From Planctomycetota bacterium (GTDB taxonomy: Bacteria > Planctomycetota > Brocadiia > JAJRTI01), in assembly GCA_024278415.1 (NCBI GenBank), contig JAJRTI010000306.1, positions 1 to 11,292 on the forward strand: a DNA stretch of 11,292 bases. Reading direction: 5' to 3'. The translations under genes and the position numbers were made by a program. Below are positions 1-6,728 of this stretch, piece after piece. Positions within the stretch are counted from its first letter, which is position 1; each line of letters starts with the position of its first letter. The notes below the pieces were generated by a model, which had not been told where the DNA came from, made no database searches, and was given only the letters and a program-made list of their open reading frames with translations.

Positions 1-776
1 AGCAGATCCTCCCGCACGTGCACGCTCAGTTCGAACGTCGTGCCGGTCCAGACGCACTCCGACGGGATCGACCACGGCTTGGGGCCCGTGCGCGCCCGGG
101 CGCTGTAGATGCGCACCGGGCAAATCGACACCGCTCCCAGCTCGACCGGCGCGGAGTCCACCACGCGGAGCACGCGAAACACGTCCGTGTTCGGCCCGGG
201 CCGGCTTCCCTGCTCGCTCAGCCGGAAACGCTGGAACAGCCCCTCGTCGAGCCGGTTCGCAAGCGTCTCCCTGAAACGCTGCTGGAACCAAAACTCGCGC
301 GAAAGCGGATGGCGCCGGAAGCGCTCCAACTCATCCGCGACGTACCCGTACAGAAGATCCTCCCGCGCGCGCTCCGGCATGGCCTTGAACAACCCATACG
401 CCACACCCACGCGCAGCGCGCCCTTCACCGCGGACGCGGGCAAATACGGCCGGCCGTCGGCCATGCGCGACAGCGGGCGCAGTTCGCCCTCCGGCGGCAC
501 GCGGCACGACATGGAATACTTCGCCACCTCATCGAGCACGTCCGGCTTGAGCATGCCGTGCCGGCGCAGGAACGACGAGAGGTCTTGCTTGTCCACTGGC
601 AGCTTCAGCCACTCCATGAACTCGTCCGTCGCGCCCTTCTCCTTCACCGCCGCGAGCAGCGCGGTATCGTTCAACACGTAGAGCTTGTTGTTGAGGAACG
701 CGTACTCGAGCGGGCTGACTGCGAACGGCGACCCGGAGAAGTGCAACGGCGCGAGCGCGGTGATCTTCACGTTCAT
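1..776 (-). CDS. csm5: Csm5, type III-A effector RAMP subunit (partial, 3' end beyond window)
   Basis: The 258 visible residues start at ATG 776 and stay open to the window edge, so the C-terminus is missing. The N-terminus looks like a Csm5 RAMP (RRM-fold) protein: a first beta strand ending in a LAPLHFSG motif (residues 8-15), then a PLEYAF and KLYVLN stretch. YLPASAVKGALR (residues 111-122) corresponds to the IPGSSIKGALR loop of Csm3/Csm5 proteins. In the family, Csm5 caps the crRNA 3' end of the Csm complex and helps recruit maturation nucleases. The ATG overlaps the csm4 TGA as ATGA. A strong SD (GGGAGGGG) lies four bases upstream, so csm5 can be translated even if csm4 translation stops early. 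HFSG replaces the more common HIGSG of the family. Identification rests on motifs and on being the last gene after csm4. Confidence 0.88.
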   Translation of the reverse strand, partial: MNVKITALAPLHFSGSPFAVSPLEYAFLNNKLYVLNDTALLAAVKEKGATDEFMEWLKLPVDKQDLSSFLRRHGMLKPDVLDEVAKYSMSCRVPPEGELRPLSRMADGRPYLPASAVKGALRVGVAYGLFKAMPERAREDLLYGYVADELERFRRHPLSREFWFQQRFRETLANRLDEGLFQRFRLSEQGSRPGPNTDVFRVLRVVDSAPVELGAVSICPVRIYSARARTGPKPWSIPSECVWTGTTFELSVHVREDL

Positions 777-1744
777 GCCGCCCCTCCCTGCCGTCGGCTC
801 GGCGCCACGACCGGCGCGCCGCATCGGAACACGGGGTGCCCGCCGTCGCCGCTCCAGGCGTGCGGCGTCACGTCGAGCAATTGGCCTTGGCACGGCAGCG
901 GCACGAGCGCGCCTTCCTCCACGAGTGCGGCCTGCGCCTTCTTGGCTGGTGGCCGAGGCAGCGGGCTGCTCGCCCAGCCGCCGCGCGTGCAGAGCGAGTA
1001 CGCGCCGGCCTCGCCCAGCCGCTGCGCCTCCGCGTGCGTGGGAGCGTAGAGCGACAGCGACACGCCCCACTTCGCGTCGGCCGCGCGCATGAAGTCCCAG
1101 TCCGACGGCGCCGGCAGCAGGCCACCGGTAGCAAGCGCAAACTGGCCCATGCCGATGGTGCGCCGGCCGCCGATGCCGGTCTAGCCGAGGAAGAGCAAGC
1201 AGCGGCTCAGGTGGTTCGCCACGGCGTCCGACTCGGCCTGTACGACCGCGTACCCGCCGCAGCCGGCCGCGAACTCGACCGCGTAGTCCCGGAACGCTCC
1301 CACGCGCTGGAGCCGTCTGTCTTGCCCCGCCCGGTCGCGGTTCACGACGGCGTGCGTTTGGGCCCAGGCGAGCGGTTCTTCGGCGAGCACGCGCGGCCAC
1401 TCGATCGCTCCGCCCTGCACCCACAGCTTGAACGCGGCCAACGGCAGCCAGTCGAGCCGGCGCAGATGCGCCGCGGCGCCGGCGCTTGGAGCGTTCGCCG
1501 GCCGGCCCATCGGCTTGGGCAGATAGTACGTCCCTGGCGCGTACACGAACAGGCTCGACGTGACCAACCCCGGCCGCCCGCCCGGCGCGCCCAGCACGCG
1601 CTCGAGGTCGTCGCCTCCGTAGAGCGCCGCCCAGGCATGGCACATTGCGCTGAAGAGCGTGTCCGACCGCATGAGCGCGCGCGCACCGCGGCCGCTGATC
1701 GCCAGGGGCGTGGAGAACTCGAATTTGGCGATGTACGTGTTCAT
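773..1744 (-). pseudogene. csm4: csm4 interrupted by an in-frame amber codon (323-codon reading frame, TAG at codon 188)
   Basis: Csm4 is the Cas5-like RAMP that holds the crRNA 5' tag and contacts Cas10. The frame starts at ATG 1744 (MNTYIAKFEF) and shows family features: SDTLFSAMCHAW near residue 28, a PKP motif, and NRDRAG in the mid-region. At 1183-1181 it meets TAG, leaving 187 residues. The same frame then continues with TGIGGRRTIGMGQF (residues 189-202), the conserved Gly-rich loop of Csm4. It goes on through typical C-terminal Csm4 sequence (RGGW, EEGALVP, GQLLDVTP, GGHPVFRCG) to TGA 773-775. Total length would be about the usual 300-330 residues. There is no other stop or frameshift, so the lesion is very recent, a base error, or read through. 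The first ATG after the stop (1150) lies inside the Gly-rich loop and has no SD. No SD is visible before ATG 1744 either, and the gap to csm3 is 34 bases. Confidence 0.87.
1181..1183 (-). other. In-frame TAG inside csm4
   Basis: Plus-strand CTA at 1181-1183 reads TAG in the csm4 frame (1744 and 1150 are in the same phase). It separates LLFLG from TGIGGRR. Homologues usually carry an acidic or other polar residue just before this motif, so GAG to TAG (one base) is the simplest origin; CAG to TAG is also possible. cas10 and csm3 also end in TAG, so TAG appears to work as a normal stop in this operon. Confidence 0.9.
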
Positions 1745-1778
1745 GGGGTAGTCGGACAGGTCGGAATGGCCGCAGGGC

Positions 1779-2648
1779 CTACTCCGCTGGGCTCTCACTC
1801 TCCTCGGCCGCGGGCGCGTCGGCCGGGGCCGGAGCGTTGGCCTCGGCCGCTTCGAGCAGGCCCAGCACGAGGTCCGAAACCTTCTCGCGGCACGCGTCGA
1901 GCGAGTCGACCTCGAATGCGATCTCCGCGGCCTTCCGCGCGTCCGCGCTCGTGGCCGAGTAGTAGCCGAGCGTGCGGCCGACGAGCGCGGCGGGCTTCCA
2001 GCGCACACAGCCGCTGCCGCGGGAGCCGTGGCCGCCCAGGTAGTCGTCCTCCAACAGCGTCATGGCGAAGAGCATGTTCACCACGTCCTCTTCGACGATG
2101 CTCGGGTCCGCGACCTCGACCGAGTAGACGATCTCGAAGTCGAAGTCCGCGCCGGCCGGCACGCGCTCGATCTGCCGCGGGTTGGCGGACGCGGAGACGC
2201 GGTCCAGCGCGTTTTCGAACTTCCACTCCGTGTATGGGAGGCCGGTGTCGATGTGTTCGAGTTCCGCCTTGGCCGCGTCGGTGAGCCGGCAATCGCGCAC
2301 GATGAGCCGCGAGGGCATGTTGAGCGCGCCGCCTCCGCTCGTGGTGCTGCCAAAGAGCCGGCACACGGGGCAGCGCGCGTTGCTGCACTCGTGCCGGTGC
2401 ACGCCCAGGCCGCTGTAGCGGTTGAACTCCTTGTGCTGCGCGCGCTCGAACAGCGCGCGCAGCTTGCCTTTGATGGAGCTGCCCGGGATGTACGGCGCGC
2501 GGCCCAGAGGGTCGCGCACGACCGGCGCGTCGATGCCGGCGATCGCGAAGGTCTCCTTCGACGCGCCAATGTGCAGGCCGGTGACGCACTCGATCGCGCC
2601 GCGAATGGCGATCTTGCCCAACAGGGCTTTGCTGCGATCTTCCACCAT
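1779..2648 (-). CDS. csm3: Csm3, type III-A backbone RAMP and target-RNA endonuclease
   Basis: This 289-residue protein starts at ATG 2648, with a GGAG SD eight bases upstream that directly follows the csm2 TGA. Csm3 is present in several copies along the crRNA and cuts target RNA at 6-nt intervals. GLHIGA (24-29) is followed by GIDAPVVRDP, whose Asp40 aligns with the catalytic Asp33 of Streptococcus thermophilus Csm3, so the slicer should be active. YIPGSSIKGKLR (53-64) is the RNA-binding loop. H84/H86, C88, C93 and C96 look like the zinc site found in many Csm3 proteins. NPRQIER and YLGGHGSRGSG complete the family signature. The last ~59 residues (231-289) are an extra tail ending in an Ala/Pro/Glu-rich segment. 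The family is usually nearer 220 residues. The gene ends in TAG. Confidence 0.95.
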   Translation of the reverse strand: MVEDRSKALLGKIAIRGAIECVTGLHIGASKETFAIAGIDAPVVRDPLGRAPYIPGSSIKGKLRALFERAQHKEFNRYSGLGVHRHECSNARCPVCRLFGSTTSGGGALNMPSRLIVRDCRLTDAAKAELEHIDTGLPYTEWKFENALDRVSASANPRQIERVPAGADFDFEIVYSVEVADPSIVEEDVVNMLFAMTLLEDDYLGGHGSRGSGCVRWKPAALVGRTLGYYSATSADARKAAEIAFEVDSLDACREKVSDLVLGLLEAAEANAPAPADAPAAEESESPAE

Positions 2649-2659
2649 GACAGGGCTCC

Positions 2660-3085
2660 TCAGTAGTCTCGTCCGCCGTAGAAGCGGTGGTAAGCGAGCG
2701 TGGATTCCAGGAAACGATAGAAGGCCTCGAAGTCGGCCGCGGTCTGGACTTTCTGCAAGCACGGGTCGAGCACGCGCATGAGCGGCCGCACCGTGTCGAT
2801 GCGCCCGGCCATGTACGCGAGCATGGGCCGCAGGGCCGCGCACTCGCCGGCGAGGTCGAAGTCCGGCTGCGTGCGCAGCCCGGCGGCCACGCGTTTGGCC
2901 GCCTCGAAAAACTTGCGCACCTGCGTGGTCTTGAGCCGCACGTTCTTGGCCAGCACGCGGCCGAAGTCCTCCGCCATGGCCACCAGCTCCGCGGGCGGGA
3001 TGCCCGCGATCTTGTCCATCGACTCGAACTTGGCCGCCAGCCGATCCTCGACTTGCGTATTCTGGGGGCGTCTGTCTCGACTCAT
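2660..3085 (-). CDS. csm2: Csm2, type III-A small subunit (Cas11-like)
   Basis: This 141-residue, mostly helical protein starts at ATG 3085 behind a GGAG SD that overlaps the cas10 stop codon. It ends in TGA, 11 bases before csm3. Csm2 subunits form the minor filament along the crRNA-target duplex, between Cas10 and Csm5. Family features visible are LKTTQVRKFFEAAK (central helix with the conserved QxRKFF pattern), LAYMAGR, and a C-terminal FEAFYRFLESTLAYHRFYGG that matches the usual FxxFxxFxEAIxAYHKYYGG ending. Length is typical. The frame is the same as that of cas10, with only the TAG and four codons between them. Position between cas10 and csm3 supports the call. Confidence 0.93.
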   Translation of the reverse strand: MSRDRRPQNTQVEDRLAAKFESMDKIAGIPPAELVAMAEDFGRVLAKNVRLKTTQVRKFFEAAKRVAAGLRTQPDFDLAGECAALRPMLAYMAGRIDTVRPLMRVLDPCLQKVQTAADFEAFYRFLESTLAYHRFYGGRDY

Positions 3086-3097
3086 CGCATGCGTCTC

Positions 3098-5461
3098 CTA
3101 GGGCTTGTCCGAAAGCCGGTCGAGCCAGGTGAGCGCGGGCTTGAGGCCCGGCCACTTGGAAGTGTCCATGAGCAACTGCTGCACCGCGGCAAGGTCGGCC
3201 CGGCCGCCGTCGCGCAGGGCCTGGGTCAAGTGGGCCATGCGCGCCACCGGCCACTCCGCGCCCTGCTCCCACTGGTCGAGCAGCGCGAGCAGCCGCGCCA
3301 CGAAGCCCGGCGCCAGATGCGGCTCAAAATGGTTCTGCACGATGCGCCCCAAGCCCAGCAGCTCGCGCAGCGGCCGCACGATCGCGTCCCGCGCGCCTTG
3401 CCAGGTGTGGCGCCCACTCGCGCGGCGGCCGGGCGCCTGGCCGCGCACCAGCGCCGCGCGGTCGAAGAACAACGCCAGCCGGTCGCCCCCCGCGGCCTTC
3501 GCCAAAGCAACGCCCTCCGACGCGGCTTGCGCCATCGCGCAGAGCGCCGCATCGCACGAATCGACCACCACCGCGGCGCTCGCGGCCAGCCCCGATCCGC
3601 TCGTGTACAGGCCGAACGCGTCCGCGATGTCGATCGCCGCCTCGGCCACTTCGTCCCACGCGCCGAGCAGCAGCAGGTCGTCGCCGGCGCTGCGCACAAG
3701 CGTCACGTTGCGGCCGACGCCCTTCACGTAGCGCTTGTCCCCGAGGTCCAGTGCGCGCCAGTCGCGGGGCATGCGCGCGGCGCAGAGCGCGGGCACGTAT
3801 TCCTCGAAGAACCGGGCCAGCGCCCGGCTCGCGGCCGCGAACCGCACGAGCGTGGGCTGGCTTTCCCACACCCACGAGCGCGCCGCGTCCACGTCGAACC
3901 GCAGCAAGCCCAACCGCGCGGCGCCCCGGGACGACTTGGCGAGCGCGCGCAAGCTGGCGATCTCATGCCGGCGCTTCTTGTCGCCCGTGCGGCCGGTCTT
4001 GGGCAAGTGAGCTGAACTGCGGATGTGGCGGCCGGCCGCAAGGACGCGCTCCGCGGAATCAGCCGCGTGGTGCGCGTCCGCAAACGCGTATCGGAGCTGC
4101 GCCGCGCCCGGAGCGCTGTCGCCGGCTGCGAGCGCATACTGCGTCCACGAGCCATCGTGCTTCGGCAGGCACAGTGCGTCGCGGCTGTCCGATGCGCAGG
4201 CCTGCGCGGACAGGCCGATCGCGGTGTGGAGCCCGGCGCCCAAGCCGCTCAGACCGCGGCACTGGCGGCACGCCTTCACGTCCGGCGCGCGCGACGACAG
4301 CAAGTCCAACTCAGGGTCGGACTCCGAGCCGCAGACCTCGCAGGCCGCGTCCGGGTTGGCCGGCTCCCAAGGCGTGGTGAGCGGCGTGAGCCGGTCGGCG
4401 AACGGCCGATGCGCGAGCGCGTCGAGCTGTTGCTCCGCCGCGGCGAACGCCTGGGCCAAGCCTTCGCCGCGCAAGTTCGCGGGCGTCATGGGCACCGACG
4501 CGGCCACGAGGTGCATGGCCAATCCGAATCGGTCGAGCAGCCATTCGTTCACGGCCGCGCACAGCCTTGCCGCCGCGTCGTCGAGCCGCGGGTCGTTCGG
4601 GCACAGCAGCACGAACTCCGAATCGCTGCGATGCAGCGCGTGCGCGTCGCTGAGCCCGGCCCCGGCGAGCAGATCGTCGGCCGCGTGCTCCATGAGCAGG
4701 CGCGCGAGGAACGCCCTGCCCAAGAGCGTGGCCACCTCTGCCCGGCCCGCCCACTGCTCGAGCCCGGCCTCCGCGCCACACAGCTTGCCCACGACGAGGC
4801 GGAAGTAGGGCTTGTCCGTGGGCAGCGCGTCGAGCAGCAGGTCGTCGCCGGCCGCGGCATGGAGTCCACAAGCCAGCGCGCACTTGAGCCGCGCGGTGTC
4901 GAGCATCGACACCGCGGCGAGCGTGTCGTCGCCCCGCGCGGTGGCCGGCATGTGGCCCCAATACAACTCGATCAGGCGAAGCAGCGCATGGGGCGAGCAC
5001 CCGGCTTGCACCCACCGCCTGAACGCCTCGCCAAACGCGGCCACGACGCTCGCGAAGTCCGGGATGGGCGTCTCCGCTTCGGGATACGGCAGGGCCGCGG
5101 TCGTGCCCGCCTGGAAGCCGACCGGCTTGTCCGAGCCGACCGAGAAGATGGACTGGCGCCACGGCGGCGTGGCCGCGTCCGTCTTGGCGTCGGGGCCCGG
5201 CTGCACGAGCAAGTGGTCCGCATGGTAAATCGCCTGGGACACCTCGTCCCGGGCAATGCTGTCCAGATCCGCTCCGCGCCGCGCCTTGGCCAGCTCAGCC
5301 ACACGTTCGGGCAAACCCAACTCGACGAACGTGTGCAGCCAGTTCGAGCCGAGTTCGCCGTGGTCCATGGCCGCGCCACGATGGCTCGACGCGAACGCGA
5401 CGAAGTCGCCCACGTCGTGCAGCAGCGCGGCAAGCGGGAGAATCTGTCGCGGCCCGATCAT
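3098..5461 (-). CDS. cas10: Cas10/Csm1, type III-A large subunit (HD nuclease and palm polymerase/cyclase)
   Basis: This 787-residue protein starts at ATG 5461, which overlaps the cas6 TGA (ATGA). A GGGAGG SD lies six bases upstream. The frame is open further upstream, but that stretch lies inside cas6 and is not used. The HD domain has H15-D16 in LLHDVGDF (family: LLHDIGKF) and later H80/D82 in IYHADH; it should cut ssDNA. A zinc ribbon is formed by C374/C377 and C398/C401. The palm domain carries DVD at 523-525, followed by AAR instead of the usual NLG, and AGDD at 592-595 (nt 3677-3688) instead of GGDD. Both catalytic Asp residues remain, but the first Gly is lost, so cOA synthesis is uncertain. 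The C-terminal helical domain is intact. The gene ends in TAG, 12 bases before csm2. Confidence 0.95.
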   Translation of the reverse strand: MIGPRQILPLAALLHDVGDFVAFASSHRGAAMDHGELGSNWLHTFVELGLPERVAELAKARRGADLDSIARDEVSQAIYHADHLLVQPGPDAKTDAATPPWRQSIFSVGSDKPVGFQAGTTAALPYPEAETPIPDFASVVAAFGEAFRRWVQAGCSPHALLRLIELYWGHMPATARGDDTLAAVSMLDTARLKCALACGLHAAAGDDLLLDALPTDKPYFRLVVGKLCGAEAGLEQWAGRAEVATLLGRAFLARLLMEHAADDLLAGAGLSDAHALHRSDSEFVLLCPNDPRLDDAAARLCAAVNEWLLDRFGLAMHLVAASVPMTPANLRGEGLAQAFAAAEQQLDALAHRPFADRLTPLTTPWEPANPDAACEVCGSESDPELDLLSSRAPDVKACRQCRGLSGLGAGLHTAIGLSAQACASDSRDALCLPKHDGSWTQYALAAGDSAPGAAQLRYAFADAHHAADSAERVLAAGRHIRSSAHLPKTGRTGDKKRRHEIASLRALAKSSRGAARLGLLRFDVDAARSWVWESQPTLVRFAAASRALARFFEEYVPALCAARMPRDWRALDLGDKRYVKGVGRNVTLVRSAGDDLLLLGAWDEVAEAAIDIADAFGLYTSGSGLAASAAVVVDSCDAALCAMAQAASEGVALAKAAGGDRLALFFDRAALVRGQAPGRRASGRHTWQGARDAIVRPLRELLGLGRIVQNHFEPHLAPGFVARLLALLDQWEQGAEWPVARMAHLTQALRDGGRADLAAVQQLLMDTSKWPGLKPALTWLDRLSDKP

Positions 5462-6372
5462 GAGACGCCTCCCGCCGCGGCCATGCGCAACTCGCTCCGC
5501 ACGCCAACGGGCTCGGCCTGCATCTGGCCCAGCCCGAACGTCGCGGCCTTGCCCACGTGGACGAGTTCGCCCGCGCGCAGGAACGGCCACAGCTCGGGCG
5601 CGAGGCCAGCGCAGCGCAGCCGGCCCACGACGCCACCCAGACGCATGGCCCGGCGCTGCCGCGTCGAGTAGCGCGACAGTTCGACCCATCGCAGGCTCGA
5701 CTCGACCGTCTCCACCTGCTCCGCAGCGCGCACGAGGGCCGGGAAGTCTGCGTCGATGCCGTCGCCATAGAAATGTTCGAGAGCGGACACGCGGCGCAGC
5801 AGGCTGCGAAAGAGCATGTGGAATTCGAGGTCGCCGCGCAGCTTGCCGCCATACTTGATGCGAGTCGGTGTGAGCAGATCGATGCAACAGCGGTCCGACG
5901 CGTCGGTATGGACATCGCAAGTGCCTGCGTCACGCGCATCGACTTCGACCCGATCGAACTGGCCGCGGCCCAGGCCCATGCCATCGTCGCCCATCTGTCG
6001 CACCGCGTCGATGAGCGCAGGCATGAAGCACCGAGTACTGCCAATGAGGACGATGCCGAAGCTGAACGACTCGCCTGCGCCGTAGGAGCAGTGCTCATCA
6101 GACCCGGCCTCGACCACGAACGGGTGCGGAGCGGCGGTGTAGCGCCGCATCATGGCTGCGCCGGGCGGGATGGGCGACTCGAAGAGCACGGAGTACGCGC
6201 ACTCGTATCGTTCGCCGCACTGTGCGCAACCCCTCATCTGATCCGCGCAGGCGCCGCGGCGAAGCGCGTAGCCCAGCGCGCCCCGAATGGCTCCGCCCCT
6301 GAACGCCGGAAAGGTGACCAGTGTTCGTGCCCGCGCCGTGAACGTGAGGTGGGAACCTGCATGGCAAGCCAC
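5458..6372 (-). CDS. cas6: Cas6-family CRISPR RNA endoribonuclease
   Basis: This 304-residue protein is the first gene of the operon. It would cut the repeat in pre-crRNA and hand crRNA to the Csm complex. Family features: FPAFRGGAIRGALGYALRR (21-39, the RAMP RG loop), four cysteines at C42, C49, C52 and C58 as in the Cys-containing Cas6 group, APHPFV, a GLGRG segment in the middle, RYSTRQRRAMRLGG, and the C-terminal Gly-rich loop VGKAATFGLG (about 273-282). A catalytic His cannot be assigned with certainty. The start is GTG 6372, the only start-type codon between the upstream in-frame stop and the RG loop that gives a full first strand; no SD is visible. An ATG at 6362 is in another frame. 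The TGA overlaps the cas10 ATG. It matches the Cas6 (PF10040-like) pattern rather than Cas6e/Cas6f. Confidence 0.88.
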   Translation of the reverse strand: MACHAGSHLTFTARARTLVTFPAFRGGAIRGALGYALRRGACADQMRGCAQCGERYECAYSVLFESPIPPGAAMMRRYTAAPHPFVVEAGSDEHCSYGAGESFSFGIVLIGSTRCFMPALIDAVRQMGDDGMGLGRGQFDRVEVDARDAGTCDVHTDASDRCCIDLLTPTRIKYGGKLRGDLEFHMLFRSLLRRVSALEHFYGDGIDADFPALVRAAEQVETVESSLRWVELSRYSTRQRRAMRLGGVVGRLRCAGLAPELWPFLRAGELVHVGKAATFGLGQMQAEPVGVRSELRMAAAGGVS

Positions 6373-6506
6373 GCGATCTGCGCGGCCAAGCTCGGTGCGG
6401 AGCCTGCTGCGCGTAGGGTCGTGCCGCGCGTGTCGCGGCGGTCTGCATAGTCGTCAACGTTCGCCGCCCAATCAGGAACGGCTCTCAACCGTGCGAAACG
6501 GCCCGT

Positions 6507-6534
6507 ATTATAGCCACGCCGCGCACAGCGTCAA
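6507..6534 (-). promoter_or_regulatory. Sigma-70 promoter of the cas operon
   Basis: On the minus strand TTGACG (6534-6529) and TATAAT (6512-6507) are separated by 16 bases. The -10 is a perfect consensus in a GC-rich background. Transcription would begin near 6500, giving a leader of about 128 bases. The short palindrome ACGGCCCGT (6498-6506, odd centre) sits between the -10 and the expected start and could be an operator; that is only a suggestion. Confidence 0.82.
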
Positions 6535-6545
6535 GGGCTCACCGT

Positions 6546-6671
6546 CAGGAGTTTCTCCATGCGCCCCGCCTGTAGTGCGCACGTGAGTGCGCCTCCGCCG
6601 GGGCGCATCGTCGTCAGAAGGCGCACTCACGTGCGCACTACAGGCGCGCGGTGCTGACGCCCTAACTCCTG
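6546..6671. repeat. Compound inverted repeat with two opposed GTAG-headed hairpins (REP/BIME-like)
   Basis: Arms 6567-6594 and 6619-6646 are perfect 28-base inverted copies around a 24-base spacer. Each arm is itself a hairpin: GTAG at the foot (6572-6575; CTAC 6638-6641 on the other side), stem GCGCAC/GTGCGC, loop GTGA. Outside this lies a further 8-base inverted pair, CAGGAGTT (6546-6553) and AACTCCTG (6664-6671). A 10-base pair, ATGCGCCCCG (6559-6568) and CGGGGCGCAT (6599-6608), allows an alternative fold. A GTAG tetranucleotide before an imperfect or perfect stem is the hallmark of REP elements moved by RAYT transposases. The element lies between the lyase gene and the cas promoter and might also stop read-through transcription, but it has no T-run. 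Confidence 0.85.
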
Positions 6672-6728
6672 CGGCAGATCACGCATGTCACACTCGGCTT
6701 GTCCTAGGCAGATGCAGGCCTCTCCCCC

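Larger units (their letters stand above)
6373..6728. other. Intergenic region between the PL26-like gene and cas6 (356 bases)
   Basis: This stretch holds, in minus-strand order, about 57 bases without recognisable signals after the lyase stop, the compound inverted repeat (6546-6671), the cas promoter (6507-6534) and a leader of about 128 bases before the cas6 GTG. No CRISPR repeat unit, tRNA or convincing small gene was found. The leader has short open frames in all phases, but none has an SD. Confidence 0.7.

Noticed and set aside
18..1049. Long plus-strand open frame of 343 codons opposite csm5 and csm4
   Set aside because: Arg/Ala/Pro-rich low-complexity translation, typical of antisense frames in GC-rich DNA; the minus strand carries recognisable Csm5 and Csm4.
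2687..5671. Long plus-strand open frames opposite cas10 and csm2
   Set aside because: No recognisable motif, composition skewed to Arg/Ala/His, and fully antisense to well-supported Cas10 and Csm2.
5462..5920. Upstream extension of the cas10 frame
   Set aside because: It lies inside cas6 in another frame; the ATG at 5461 has an SD, overlaps the cas6 stop, and places HD at residues 15-16 as in other Csm1 proteins.
6234..6488. Small minus-strand frame starting TTG at 6488 in the cas leader
   Set aside because: No SD; most of its second half overlaps cas6 in another frame and shows no family resemblance.
6567..6646. Classical rho-independent terminator for the lyase gene
   Set aside because: The hairpin is strong but is not followed by a T-run on either strand; termination is possible but not supported.
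6546..6671. Possible CRISPR repeat remnant
   Set aside because: There are only two copies, in inverted orientation with a 24-base spacer. This is a hairpin pair, not a direct-repeat array.
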